From: an uncultured Nocardioides sp.
Lineage (GTDB): Bacteria > Actinomycetota > Actinomycetes > Propionibacteriales > Nocardioidaceae
NCBI GenBank assembly: GCA_902805885.1
Contig: CADCUM010000033.1
Location: forward strand, 1-45,777
Direction: 5' to 3'
DNA: 45,777 nt
Part shown: piece by piece, positions 1 through 7,532 of the stretch
Position numbering within the stretch: the first letter of the stretch is position 1
Layout: every line of letters begins with the position of its first letter
Made by a program: the position numbers and the translations under genes
The notes under the pieces: model-generated
Told to the model about the DNA's origin: nothing
The model's database searches: none
The model's input: the letters and a program-made list of their open reading frames with translations, nothing else

Positions 1-860
1 GCCTCGGCCGCAGCCTCCTCGGCCGCAGCCTCCTCGGCTGCAGCCTCCTCCGCGGCCTGGGCGGCCTCCTGCTCCGCGGCCGCCTGGGCGGCGGCCGCCG
101 CCGCCTCCGCGGCCCGCCGCTCCAGCGCGGACTGACGCCGCTCGGCGAGGCTGGTGCTGATGCCTTGCAGACGCGCGAGCTCGGTGATCAGGCCCGCCTT
201 GGCCTCCGCGATGGCCTCCGCCTGCGCCCCGGCCGCCGCCTGGGCGGCCTCCGCCGCCGCGTGGGCGGCCTCGGCCTCGGCCTCGGCCTCCTCGACCCGC
301 GCGAGGACGTCGTCGGCGCGCTCGGCCGTCACCTCCGCGACGGCTGACGAGGCGACGAAGGCGTCGTACTGGCTGTCGAGCGCGTCCGACGTGTGCCCCA
401 CCGTGACGGTGCGGTCGATGAGCGACTCGACGCCGTCGGCGTCGACGAGGGCCGCGAGACCGCTGAGCTGCGAACCCTCCTCGTAGGACTGGACCACGGT
501 CGCGGCGTACAGCTCGCGCTGCTCGGCCACGTCCGCCGCTGCCGTCCGGGCTGCTCGCGCCGCCTCAGCCGCCTCCTCGCGGGCCTGGTCGGCCCGCCAC
601 ACGGCCCCGTTGTAGGCCTCGGCCGCCTGGGCGGCGGCGTCGCCCGCCTGCTGCAGGGCGACGTCGGCCTGCACCAGGTCCGCGCGCACGGCGGCGACGT
701 CGCGCTCCTGCGCCGCCGCGCGCTGCTGCGCCTCGGCCACCTCCGTCTCGGAGGGCACCGTGTCGTCCGCAACGGCCGGACCGAGGTGGGCGGTCACCAG
801 CAGCGTCACGCTCAACGCCGCGCTGGCGGCGGTGGCGGCAACGGTGGGCAAGGCACGCAC
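1..860 (-). CDS. Exported Ala-rich coiled-coil protein, probable N-terminal part of an NlpC/P60 (C40) cell-wall peptidase; runs off the left edge
   Basis: The frame opens at a GTG at 860, with AGGGGA four bases upstream, and stays open to the window edge, so the 3' end is missing. The first ~30 residues form a signal peptide (hydrophobic, Ala/Val-rich, then AVADD). About 250 residues of heptad-like sequence rich in Ala, Glu and Gln follow, with VAEAQQRAAAQERD near the start and long EAEAEAEAAHAAAEAAQ runs toward the truncated end. A secreted coiled coil of this kind is the usual N-terminal half of actinobacterial RipA-like NlpC/P60 endopeptidases that cut peptidoglycan stems. The catalytic domain would lie outside the window, so the peptidase assignment is inference. 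A coiled-coil exported protein without an enzyme domain is the alternative. The start was chosen because coding character stops abruptly upstream of 860. Confidence 0.65.
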   Translation of the reverse strand, partial: MRALPTVAATAASAALSVTLLVTAHLGPAVADDTVPSETEVAEAQQRAAAQERDVAAVRADLVQADVALQQAGDAAAQAAEAYNGAVWRADQAREEAAEAARAARTAAADVAEQRELYAATVVQSYEEGSQLSGLAALVDADGVESLIDRTVTVGHTSDALDSQYDAFVASSAVAEVTAERADDVLARVEEAEAEAEAAHAAAEAAQAAAGAQAEAIAEAKAGLITELARLQGISTSLAERRQSALERRAAEAAAAAAQAAAEQEAAQAAEEAAAEEAAAEEAAAE

Positions 861-883
861 GGGTTCCCCTAGCTCGTCGGGCC

Positions 884-911
884 GCCTGGGTGACTTCCCT
901 TTCACCCAGGC
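884..911 (-). promoter_or_regulatory. Perfect 10-bp hairpin in the leader of the coiled-coil/NlpC-type gene
   Basis: The arms GCCTGGGTGA (884-893) and TCACCCAGGC (902-911) pair perfectly around an 8-base loop. The hairpin lies 24 bases upstream of the GTG at 860. A plausible -10 box TAACGT sits at 922-927, so the hairpin would be inside a leader of about 55 bases. It could protect the transcript or modulate translation or attenuation. No known riboswitch consensus was recognised. Confidence 0.45.
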
Positions 912-1120
912 AACTCCCGGCACGTTAGTGCTCACACGTCACATGGGGAACAGTTTTCTCAACTTTTTCAGTTTTACTCGGCGTGTCGGCTTGCGAACTA
1001 CACCGATGTCATTCTCGTCACGGCCCGCGCGACCCCCTGCGCGACTCCCGCAAGAGGCCGCATTTCGGCAAGCTTCGTCGGCGAGTCTCCTGCTTTGTGG
1101 CGCATGCATTGGCTGCAAAC

Positions 1121-1154
1121 CAGGAGACTCCCCGGATATCCGGGGAGTCTCCTG
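1121..1154 (-). terminator. 34-bp perfect palindrome, probable terminator of the PAP2 gene
   Basis: CAGGAGACTCCCCGGAT is followed directly by its exact reverse complement, giving up to 17 bp of stem. It begins 44 bases after the PAP2 stop. No U-tract follows, which is common for actinobacterial terminators. A third copy of the 10-base half-site at 1083-1092 could form a competing hairpin. Confidence 0.6.
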
Positions 1155-1198
1155 CGGCCGCGGACTCGTGCCCGGCGGCCGGGGGTCAGTAGTCGGCG

Positions 1199-2248
1199 TC
1201 AGTCGGCGTCGACGGGGACGAGTGTGGTCGTCGACGTCGGGTGGGAGGCCAGCCCGTGCCGGTCGAACTTCTGGCCGCTGGCGATGCCGCCCAGCCAGAA
1301 CGCGAAGAGCGCGATGACGACGCCGGCGAGGTCGTCGGCGATGTAGTGCCAGCCGAAGTAGAGGGTCGCCACGACGGTGATCGCGAAGTTGATCCAGAAG
1401 ACCCAGTGGAGGATCCGGTTGCGGAGCGTGTACTGGACCATCAGCGCGACGAGCAGCGTGATCGCGACGTGGAGCGAGGCGAACCCCGCCACCGACTGGA
1501 CCGCACCCTCGGCCCCTCCACGCAGGACGCCGGCGCGTCCGTAGGACAACGCGTCCATGAGCGCCTTGGAGCCGGTGTCGGGGAGGTCCGCGTAGAGGTA
1601 GGAGTACTGGAAGCCCGGGCCGAGGGTCGGCAGCGCGTAGTAGGAGGCCGTGCCGAGCGTCCAGGCGAGGCACTGGGAAGTGGCGAACCAGTAGCCGAAC
1701 GTGATGTTGCGCGACCAGACCAGCCAGGCGGCGAGGGCGAGCGGGACCAGCGGCAGGAACCACAGGTAGATCGTGGACAGGACGTGGGCCGAGATGCCGG
1801 TCCCGAAGATCGTGTGCAGCACCGTCGCCGGCTCGTGGCCGAACATCAGGGCCCGGTCGATGAGGTGCAGCTCGCGGTCGTACTTGTCCTCACCCATGAT
1901 GAAGGGCAGGAACGACTTGAGGTTCCGGTAGCAGACGTAGGTGATGTAGAAGCTCACCAGGCCCAGGACCACCAGCGTGATCCGCTCGCGGTCCCAGTGC
2001 TCGCGCACCCGGTCGCGGACCACGTCGGGCATCGAGCCCGGGCGTCCCCGCGACGCCCACAGGGTCCTCGGCAGGATGTCGAGCAGGAACGCTCCGAGGA
2101 CGAGCAGCGGGAGCCGCACGATGGCCGGCCCCAGGAACCCCTCCGGGTCGACGAGCGGACGGTCCAGGGAGATCGACGCGACCATGGCCAGCAGGCCCAT
2201 GAGGGCTGCGGTTCCCACGAGGAGGACATAGGCCGGTCGGTGCTGCAC
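1199..2248 (-). CDS. PAP2-superfamily integral membrane phosphatase/transferase (PAP2_3, Aur1/Ipt-like)
   Basis: A 349-residue polytopic membrane protein with about six hydrophobic segments. The PAP2_3 signature is present: YYALPTLGPGF at about 203-213 (the P-T-x-P-like motif), ASLH at 257-260 supplying one catalytic His, and GWHYIADD at 299-306 supplying the second His (301) and its Asp (305). These residues form the phospho-histidine intermediate in lipid phosphatases and phosphoinositol or phosphoceramide transferases. The substrate cannot be told; an isoprenoid or phosphatidyl phosphate, or inositol lipid remodelling, are possibilities. The GTG start at 2248 is supported by TAGACT seven bases upstream, which suggests a leaderless message. 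The gene follows the thiamine transporter at 21 bp but has its own promoter. Confidence 0.85.
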   Translation of the reverse strand: MQHRPAYVLLVGTAALMGLLAMVASISLDRPLVDPEGFLGPAIVRLPLLVLGAFLLDILPRTLWASRGRPGSMPDVVRDRVREHWDRERITLVVLGLVSFYITYVCYRNLKSFLPFIMGEDKYDRELHLIDRALMFGHEPATVLHTIFGTGISAHVLSTIYLWFLPLVPLALAAWLVWSRNITFGYWFATSQCLAWTLGTASYYALPTLGPGFQYSYLYADLPDTGSKALMDALSYGRAGVLRGGAEGAVQSVAGFASLHVAITLLVALMVQYTLRNRILHWVFWINFAITVVATLYFGWHYIADDLAGVVIALFAFWLGGIASGQKFDRHGLASHPTSTTTLVPVDAD

Positions 2249-2255
2249 GAGCGTC

Positions 2256-2261
2256 AGTCTA
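2256..2261 (-). promoter_or_regulatory. -10 box TAGACT for the PAP2 gene (leaderless spacing)
   Basis: TAGACT lies seven bases before the GTG at 2248. That places the transcription start at or next to the start codon. The same TANNNT-N6/7-start arrangement recurs at many genes in this window. Confidence 0.55.
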
Positions 2262-2269
2262 GGGACCGG

Positions 2270-3271
2270 TCAAGCGCGGTTGTCGGCCGGCAGCGCAGCC
2301 ACCCGGGTCACGTCCACGCGCAGCGACACCCGCTCCCCTGCCGCCACCAGACTGCCCAGCGGAGCGACCGCGTCCAGGTCGCCGACCCCGTCGGCATCGA
2401 CCACGAGCCGGACCTGCTCCGGCGTCACCCGGGCGGAGCGGACGGTCGCCGGGACCCGGCCGGCGTCGTCGGCGACGAATGCCGAGCGTCGTACGGCGAG
2501 CGCTGCCGCAGCGGGCAACCCACCCGCGGCCAGCACCGTGGCCGCCGCGTCGCCGCGCAGGACCCGCGCGTAGCCGAGGAACAGTGCCGTCGCCTCGTCC
2601 ACGGGCGCGCGCCACACCTCGTCGATGCGGCCGGACTGGACGACCCGGCCGGCACGCATCACCGCCAGCCGGTCGGCGAGCGCGAAGGCCTCCTCGTGGT
2701 CGTGGGTCACGAGCAGCGCTGTCGTGCCGGCGCGGGTGAGGATGCCGCGGAGGTCTGCCGCGAGTCGCTCGCGCAGCGTGGCGTCGAGGGCCGACAGCGG
2801 CTCGTCCAGCAGCAGCAGCCGCGGCTCCACCGCCAGGGCTCGGGCCAGCGCGACCCGTTGCCGCTCGCCGCCCGAGAGCGTCGCGGGGAGCCGCTCGGCG
2901 TGGCCGGCGAGCCCGACCAGCTCCAGCAGCTCGGAGACGCGCGCGGAGCGCAGGTCGCGCGGGACGCGTTGCAGCCGGAGGGCGTAGGCCACGTTGCGGG
3001 CCACGCTGAGGTGGGGGAACAGCTGGCCGTCCTGGAACATCAGTGCGAAGCCGCGGCGGTGGGTCGGCGTCGACGTCACGTCGGCGCCGTCGGCCAGGAC
3101 GCGGCCCTCCGCCAGCGGCTCGAGCCCGGCGACCGCCCTCAGCAGGGTGGACTTGCCGCACCCGGAGGGTCCAAGCACCGCCAGCACCTCCCCCGTCGGC
3201 AGGTCGAGGCTCACCCTGTCGACGGCGGTGGTGTCGCCGTACCTCACCGAGACGTCGCGCAGCTCCAGCAC
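2270..3271 (-). CDS. thiQ: Thiamine ABC transporter, ATP-binding subunit
   Basis: 333 residues. The ABC ATPase domain fills about residues 1-230: Walker A GPSGCGKST (~34-42), Q-loop FQDGQ, signature LSGGERQ (~133), Walker B LLLLDEPLSALD (~152-163) and H-loop THDHEE. The remaining ~100 residues form a TOBE-like C-terminal regulatory domain, as in CUT1 and iron/thiamine/molybdate importers. It would energise uptake with the permease encoded 1 bp upstream and the binding lipoprotein beyond it. The GTG start at 3271 lies just after the permease stop, so translation is probably coupled. Thiamine specificity is inferred from the TPP riboswitch that leads the operon and from the binding protein, not from the ATPase itself. 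Confidence 0.88.
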   Translation of the reverse strand: MLELRDVSVRYGDTTAVDRVSLDLPTGEVLAVLGPSGCGKSTLLRAVAGLEPLAEGRVLADGADVTSTPTHRRGFALMFQDGQLFPHLSVARNVAYALRLQRVPRDLRSARVSELLELVGLAGHAERLPATLSGGERQRVALARALAVEPRLLLLDEPLSALDATLRERLAADLRGILTRAGTTALLVTHDHEEAFALADRLAVMRAGRVVQSGRIDEVWRAPVDEATALFLGYARVLRGDAAATVLAAGGLPAAAALAVRRSAFVADDAGRVPATVRSARVTPEQVRLVVDADGVGDLDAVAPLGSLVAAGERVSLRVDVTRVAALPADNRA

Positions 3272-3272
3272 G

Positions 3273-4919
3273 TCAGAACGCTCCCACGCTGGGCACCCGG
3301 AGCCGCTCGACGGCGAGCACGACCGCGGCCGTGGTCGCTGCGAGCACGACCGAGGCGGCCAGCGCCATGCCGTAGTTCATCTCGCCCGGGTGACCGATGA
3401 GCCGGAAGATCACGACCGGCACGGTGGGGTTGTCGTCACGGGCCAGGAACGAGGTCGCGCCGAACTCGCCCAGCGACGCGGCGAACGCGAAGCCGCTGGC
3501 CGCCAGCACGGGCCGCCAGACCACGGGCAGGTCGACGGTCAGCACCGCGCGCCACGGCGGGGCTCCCAGGGACGCCGCGGCCTGCCGCTGGCGGTCGTCG
3601 ATGCCGGCGAGCACCGGCACCAGCGTGCGGACGACCAGCGGGAGCGCGACGAGCGCCTGCGCCATGGGGACCAGCAGCGCGGAGTCGCGCAGGTCGAGCG
3701 GCGGCTGGTCCAGGGTGATGAGGAAGCCGAAGCCCAGCGTCACGGCGCTCACCCCCAGCGGCAGCATGAAGAAGCCGTCGAGCACCGACCGCACCCGGCG
3801 CTCGCCCGGGGTGTGGGAGCGGCGGGTGACGATGAGCGCGACCGCGAGCCCCATCAGCAGCGCCATCCAGGTCGCGTCGACGGCCGTGCGGAGGCTGGTG
3901 AGCAGGGCGGTCGTCACCGGGACGAGCAGGGCACCGCCGCCCCCGGAGCCGTCACCGGTGCCGCCCAGCGCACGGTAGTTGCCCGTGCTCCACCCGCCGT
4001 CGACCCTCAGCGAGCCGACGACCAGGTTGAGGACGGGCGCGGCGAGCGCGACCAGCAGCAGCACGGTGAGCGCGACGGCCGGCCAGTCGGAGCGCCGGAC
4101 GCGGCGGGGAGCGGTCGTGACGCGGGACGCCGTGGGGTCGGCGGCGAACCGGAGCCGGGCGGCGAGCGCCAGCAGGCCGACCACGACGAGGATCTGGAGC
4201 ACCGACAGGGCGGCGGCGGCGCGCAGGTCGTAGATGGTGGTGGTGAGGAGGTAGATCTCGGTCTCCACCGTCGCGTAGCGGACCCCGCCGAGGGTCAGCA
4301 CGATGCCGAACGCGGTGGCGCAGAAGAGGAAGACGATGCTGGCCGCCCCCACCACGGCCGGTCGCAGCGCGGGCAGCGTGACGGTCCGCAGCACCTGCCA
4401 CGGCGACGCGCCCAGGGCGGCAGCGGCCTCCCCCGGGCGGGGGTCGAGCGACTCCCAGGCGGCGCCCACGGCCCGGACCACCACCGCGACGTTGAAGAAC
4501 ACCAGCCCGGCGATGATCGCGACCGGGGTGCCGTCGAGGCCCAGGCCTCCCAGCGGGCCGCCCTCGCCCAGCAGCTGCCGGAACGCCACGCCGACCACGA
4601 CCGTCGGCAGCACGAACGGCACCAGCAGGGCCGCGCGGACCGCCCGCCGTCCCGGCAGGGCGAGCCGGTGCAGGGCGTACGCCGCCGGCATCCCGAGCAG
4701 CACCGACGCCGTGGTCGCGACCGCCGAGGACCAGAGCGTGAACCACGCGACCCGGTGCACGCGGGGCCGTCCCAGCACGTCGAGGACGCCACGCGGGTCG
4801 AACCGCCCGTCCGCCCAGAACCCCTGGGCGACCATCCCGGTCACCGGCAGCACGAAGAGCACGCCGAGCACCAGCACCGGCCCGGCGGCCAGCGCGAGCA
4901 ACCCGGCGGTGCGCCTCAT
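3273..4919 (-). CDS. thiP: Thiamine ABC transporter, fused double permease
   Basis: 548 residues with two tandem permease modules. Each has about six membrane spans and an EAA-type cytoplasmic loop: AAAALGASPWQVLRTVTLP near 190-210 and QAAASLGAPPWRAVLTVDLP near 445-465. This head-to-tail fusion is typical of ThiP and of iron(III) permeases such as FbpB/SfuB, so one polypeptide forms the whole channel. It lies 13 bp behind the binding-protein gene and 1 bp before the ATPase gene in one riboswitch-led operon. An iron(III) importer would be the alternative on sequence family alone; the TPP riboswitch favours thiamine or a thiamine precursor. Confidence 0.88.
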   Translation of the reverse strand: MRRTAGLLALAAGPVLVLGVLFVLPVTGMVAQGFWADGRFDPRGVLDVLGRPRVHRVAWFTLWSSAVATTASVLLGMPAAYALHRLALPGRRAVRAALLVPFVLPTVVVGVAFRQLLGEGGPLGGLGLDGTPVAIIAGLVFFNVAVVVRAVGAAWESLDPRPGEAAAALGASPWQVLRTVTLPALRPAVVGAASIVFLFCATAFGIVLTLGGVRYATVETEIYLLTTTIYDLRAAAALSVLQILVVVGLLALAARLRFAADPTASRVTTAPRRVRRSDWPAVALTVLLLVALAAPVLNLVVGSLRVDGGWSTGNYRALGGTGDGSGGGGALLVPVTTALLTSLRTAVDATWMALLMGLAVALIVTRRSHTPGERRVRSVLDGFFMLPLGVSAVTLGFGFLITLDQPPLDLRDSALLVPMAQALVALPLVVRTLVPVLAGIDDRQRQAAASLGAPPWRAVLTVDLPVVWRPVLAASGFAFAASLGEFGATSFLARDDNPTVPVVIFRLIGHPGEMNYGMALAASVVLAATTAAVVLAVERLRVPSVGAF

Positions 4920-4932
4920 GGAGCGGGGGTGG

Positions 4933-6042
4933 TCATCGGGTGACGACGTCGGTCCACTCGGTCAGCCACTGCTCGCGGTTGGCCGTGATCTCGGCGGGAG
5001 CGACCTCGTACGGCGCGTCCGGCTGGAGCGCGAACTCCGCCCAGTCCTCCGGGATCGTGGCCGTGTCGCTCACGGGGAAGACGTACATCGACTCGGGGAG
5101 GGCGCTCTGCACCTCGTCGGTCAGCAGCCACTGGACCAGGGCGCGGGCGCCCTCGGGGTTCTCGGCCCCCTCGAGCACCCCGGCGTACTCCACCTGCCGG
5201 AAGCAGGTGTCGAGCAGGGCGGCCGTGGTGGTCTCGCCGCCCTTGACCGTGAACGCCGGCGAGGAGTCGTACGACGTCACGATCGGGCGGGTGCCCTTCT
5301 CGCTGCCGGCGGTGAAGTCGCCGTAGTAGGCGTCCTCCCAGCCGTCGACGACCTTGGCGTCGTTGGCGAGCAGGTCGCTCCAGTAGGCGGGCCACTCGTC
5401 GCCGTACTGCGCGACCGTCGCCAGGAAGAACGCCATCCCGGGGCTGCTGGTGGTCGCTCCCGGGGTGACGAAGAGCCCCTCGTACTCGGGCGCGGTCAGG
5501 TCGTCGAGAGTCTCGGGCGGCGCGATGCCCTCCCGCTCGAACCAGGCGGTGTCGACGTTGACGCACACGTGGGCGTTGTCCACCGGGGCGAGCCTGTCGG
5601 CGTCCTCGTCGAGGGCGTACTCCTCGGCGCCCGGCGGCAGCTGCGCCTCGTGGGGAGCGAACGCCCCGGCGTCGACGGGGCGCGAGGCGAAGGTGTTGTC
5701 GATGCCGAAGGCCGCATCGGCGACCGGGTTGTCGGCTGTCAGGCTGAGCTTGGTGGCCAGCGTGCCGGCGTCGCCCGCGCCACGGACCTCCAGGGTGTAG
5801 CCGGTCTCCTCCTGGAAGGACCGCACGAGCTTCTTCGGCAGGTGGAACGACTCGTGCGTCGCGAGCACGACGGTCCCGGAGCCGGTCCCCGGCTCCCCGC
5901 CGGTCCCCTCGCCGGCGCCGCTGCTCGGGGCGTCGGTGCCGCTCGCCGCCCGGGTGTCGTCGCCGCCCATCGTGCTGCAGCCGGTCAGCGCCAGCCCGAG
6001 GGACGCTGCTGCGAGCGCAGCACGGACACGCGTGTGGTTCAT
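4933..6042 (-). CDS. thiB: Thiamine-binding lipoprotein of the ABC importer
   Basis: 369 residues. The signal peptide ends in a lipobox (LALTGC, lipidated Cys22) and a Gly/Ser/Thr-rich linker follows. The mature domain begins with VVLATHESF and belongs to the ThiB/TbpA family: substrate-proximal segments AAFGIDNTFASR (~115) and PIVTSYDSSPAF (~255) match family landmarks. It captures thiamine or its phosphates outside the membrane and delivers them to the fused permease. The ATG at 6042 has the Shine-Dalgarno AGGGAG, which lies at the 3' end of the TPP riboswitch, so ligand binding could hide the ribosome site. First gene of the operon. Confidence 0.92.
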   Translation of the reverse strand: MNHTRVRAALAAASLGLALTGCSTMGGDDTRAASGTDAPSSGAGEGTGGEPGTGSGTVVLATHESFHLPKKLVRSFQEETGYTLEVRGAGDAGTLATKLSLTADNPVADAAFGIDNTFASRPVDAGAFAPHEAQLPPGAEEYALDEDADRLAPVDNAHVCVNVDTAWFEREGIAPPETLDDLTAPEYEGLFVTPGATTSSPGMAFFLATVAQYGDEWPAYWSDLLANDAKVVDGWEDAYYGDFTAGSEKGTRPIVTSYDSSPAFTVKGGETTTAALLDTCFRQVEYAGVLEGAENPEGARALVQWLLTDEVQSALPESMYVFPVSDTATIPEDWAEFALQPDAPYEVAPAEITANREQWLTEWTDVVTR

Positions 6043-6047
6043 CTGGA

Positions 6048-6131
6048 CTCCCTATCGCCGGTGCTAACCGGATCAGGTTCGGAGGGTCTGCGGCTGCTCC
6101 GCACTCTCAGCACGTCTGGGCGTGCTCCCCT
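6048..6131 (-). promoter_or_regulatory. TPP riboswitch (THI element)
   Basis: Read on the minus strand this has all THI-box landmarks in order: GGGGAGC, CTGAGAGTGCGG, a variable P3 hairpin, ACCCTCCGAACCTGATC, CGGTTAGCACCGGCG, then ATAGGGAG. The final AGGGAG (6048-6053) is also the Shine-Dalgarno of the binding-protein gene, so translational repression by thiamine pyrophosphate is the likely mode. It controls the three-gene importer downstream. Confidence 0.96.
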
Positions 6132-6164
6132 GTCTTGTGGCTCCAGCCTACTGGCAGGGGGTCC

Positions 6165-6170
6165 TAGGCT
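6165..6170 (+). promoter_or_regulatory. -10 box TAGGCT for the esterase gene (leaderless spacing)
   Basis: TAGGCT is seven bases before the ATG at 6178, with no Shine-Dalgarno. The promoter lies between the esterase and the divergent riboswitch, within about 45 bp. Confidence 0.55.
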
Positions 6171-6177
6171 GCGCACC

Positions 6178-7086
6178 ATGCCCAGTCGCGCCCACGAGGT
6201 CCTCGTCCACGCGATCCCGCGGCTCCGCAGAGCGCGCGAGCTCGAGGACGAGGCGAGCGAGCGGGCGCGCGTCGAGGCATGGCACCGCACGCTCTCGCCG
6301 TCGCTGCCGACGCAGGCCGTCCCGGGGTTCTCCCGGCGCTGGACCGTCGAGACGCGCGACCTCGGCTTCCCGTCGTACGTCCTGGAGCCGCGCGACGGCG
6401 CCGCGACCCGGACGCTCTACTACGTCCACGGCGGCGGCTACATGGCGCCGATCGACGCCTTCCACGTCCGCTACGCGACGCGGCTCGCGCGGGCGACCGG
6501 CGCCCGGGTCGTCATGCCCGACTACCCCCTCGCGCCCGGCGCCACCTGGCGCGACTCCCACGACGCCCTGGTCGCGGACGCGGCCTCGTGGGCGTCGCGC
6601 CCCGGCGGGATGGTCCTCGCGGGCGACTCCGCCGGCGGCGGCCTCGCCCTCGCGATGGCCCTGTCGATGCGCGACCGCGGCCACACCCCGGCCACCCACC
6701 TGCTCCTGCACGCGCCCTGGTCCGACCTGACCACCTCCACCCCGGACACCGGGGAGTACGACGCCGTCGACCCGTGGCTCTTCCTCGGCAAGCTGCGGGC
6801 GTACGCCGCGTGGTGGGCCGGGTCGCCCGAGGACCTCGCCCGTCCCGAGGTCTCCCCGGCGCTCGGCGACCTCGGCGGGCTCCCCCGCGGGCTGATGCTC
6901 TACGGCACCCGCGACCTCCTCGCCCCCGGCTGCCGGCTGCTGCGGCGTCGGGCGGGCGAGGCCGGATGGGACCTGACCTCCATCGAGGAGCGCGACCTGC
7001 TCCACGTCTACAGCCTCTTCCCGTACGTCCCGGAGGCGCGGCGCGCCTTCGGCCAGGCCGTGGGCTTCCTGAGGTCCCCGGCATGA
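6178..7086 (+). CDS. Alpha/beta hydrolase, HSL-type esterase (Abhydrolase_3)
   Basis: 302 residues. The hormone-sensitive-lipase family signature is clear: oxyanion motif HGGGY (~84-88), nucleophile elbow GDSAGGG with the catalytic Ser (~149), acid in the GTRDLLAPG segment (~243) and catalytic His in LHVYSLFP (~278). The DYPLAPG motif is also typical. It should hydrolyse short- to medium-chain carboxylic esters in the cytosol; the natural substrate is unknown. The ATG at 6178 was chosen because of its TAGGCT-N7 promoter and because the frame upstream is riboswitch sequence. Its stop overlaps the start of the GNAT gene (ATGA), so the two are translationally coupled. Confidence 0.9.
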   Translation: MPSRAHEVLVHAIPRLRRARELEDEASERARVEAWHRTLSPSLPTQAVPGFSRRWTVETRDLGFPSYVLEPRDGAATRTLYYVHGGGYMAPIDAFHVRYATRLARATGARVVMPDYPLAPGATWRDSHDALVADAASWASRPGGMVLAGDSAGGGLALAMALSMRDRGHTPATHLLLHAPWSDLTTSTPDTGEYDAVDPWLFLGKLRAYAAWWAGSPEDLARPEVSPALGDLGGLPRGLMLYGTRDLLAPGCRLLRRRAGEAGWDLTSIEERDLLHVYSLFPYVPEARRAFGQAVGFLRSPA

Positions 7087-7523
7087 GCGTCCGGGTGGTG
7101 ACCGCCGGCTTCGACGACCTCGACCCGCGGACGGCCTACGCGCTGTGGCGGCTGCGGCAGCAGGTGTTCGTGGTCGAGCAGTCCTCGCCGTACCCCGACC
7201 TCGACGGCCGTGACCTCGAGGAGACCACGACCCACCTGCTGCTGCTCGAGGACGACCGGCTCATCGGCTGCGCGCGCGTGGTGGACGACGTGAACGCGGT
7301 GCGGATCGGACGGGTCGTGGTGGCGCCTGCCGCCCGGGGGCGCCGGCTCGCGACGCTGCTGGTGGACGAGGCGATGCGCCAGGTCGGCGACCGGGCTGCC
7401 CGGCTCGACGCGCAGACCGGGCTGACGCGGTTCTACGCGTCGTACGGCTTCGTCGTCAGCGGCCCGGAGTTCGACGAGGACGGCGTGCTGCACGTGCCGA
7501 TGGAGCGCCCGGCGGCCATCTGA
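7083..7523 (+). CDS. GNAT-family N-acetyltransferase, ElaA-like
   Basis: 146 residues. It has the ElaA layout: LWRLRQQVFVVEQ near residue 20, then RIGRVVVAPAARGRRLATLL (~76-95), which carries the R/Q-x-x-G-x-A acetyl-CoA pyrophosphate loop (ARGRRLA), and FYASYGFVVSGPEFDEDG near the C-terminus. It should transfer an acetyl group from acetyl-CoA to an unknown amine. It overlaps the esterase gene by four bases, which suggests co-translation, but nothing in the sequences ties the two activities together. Confidence 0.88.
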   Translation: MSVRVVTAGFDDLDPRTAYALWRLRQQVFVVEQSSPYPDLDGRDLEETTTHLLLLEDDRLIGCARVVDDVNAVRIGRVVVAPAARGRRLATLLVDEAMRQVGDRAARLDAQTGLTRFYASYGFVVSGPEFDEDGVLHVPMERPAAI

Positions 7524-7532
7524 CGCCAGGGC

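Larger units (their letters stand above)
861..1198. other. 338-bp intergenic region between the PAP2 gene and the coiled-coil gene
   Basis: No gene is supported here. It holds the leader hairpin (884-911), a possible -10 box (922-927), an A/T-rich stretch at about 950-975 that is unusual for this genome and probably upstream promoter DNA, and the 34-bp palindrome at 1121-1154 just behind the PAP2 stop codon. An extra copy of the palindrome half-site GAGTCTCCTG occurs at 1083-1092. Confidence 0.6.

Noticed and set aside
861..960. c-di-AMP (ydaO) riboswitch upstream of the probable NlpC/P60 gene
   Set aside because: The region is too short before the predicted -10 box and lacks the conserved core sequence of the ydaO aptamer. 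Only a simple hairpin is supported.
1241..4943. Long plus-strand open frames opposite the PAP2 and thiamine transporter genes
   Set aside because: Composition is E/R/H/Q-rich shadow sequence; the minus strand carries Walker, EAA and PAP2 motifs in continuous frames.
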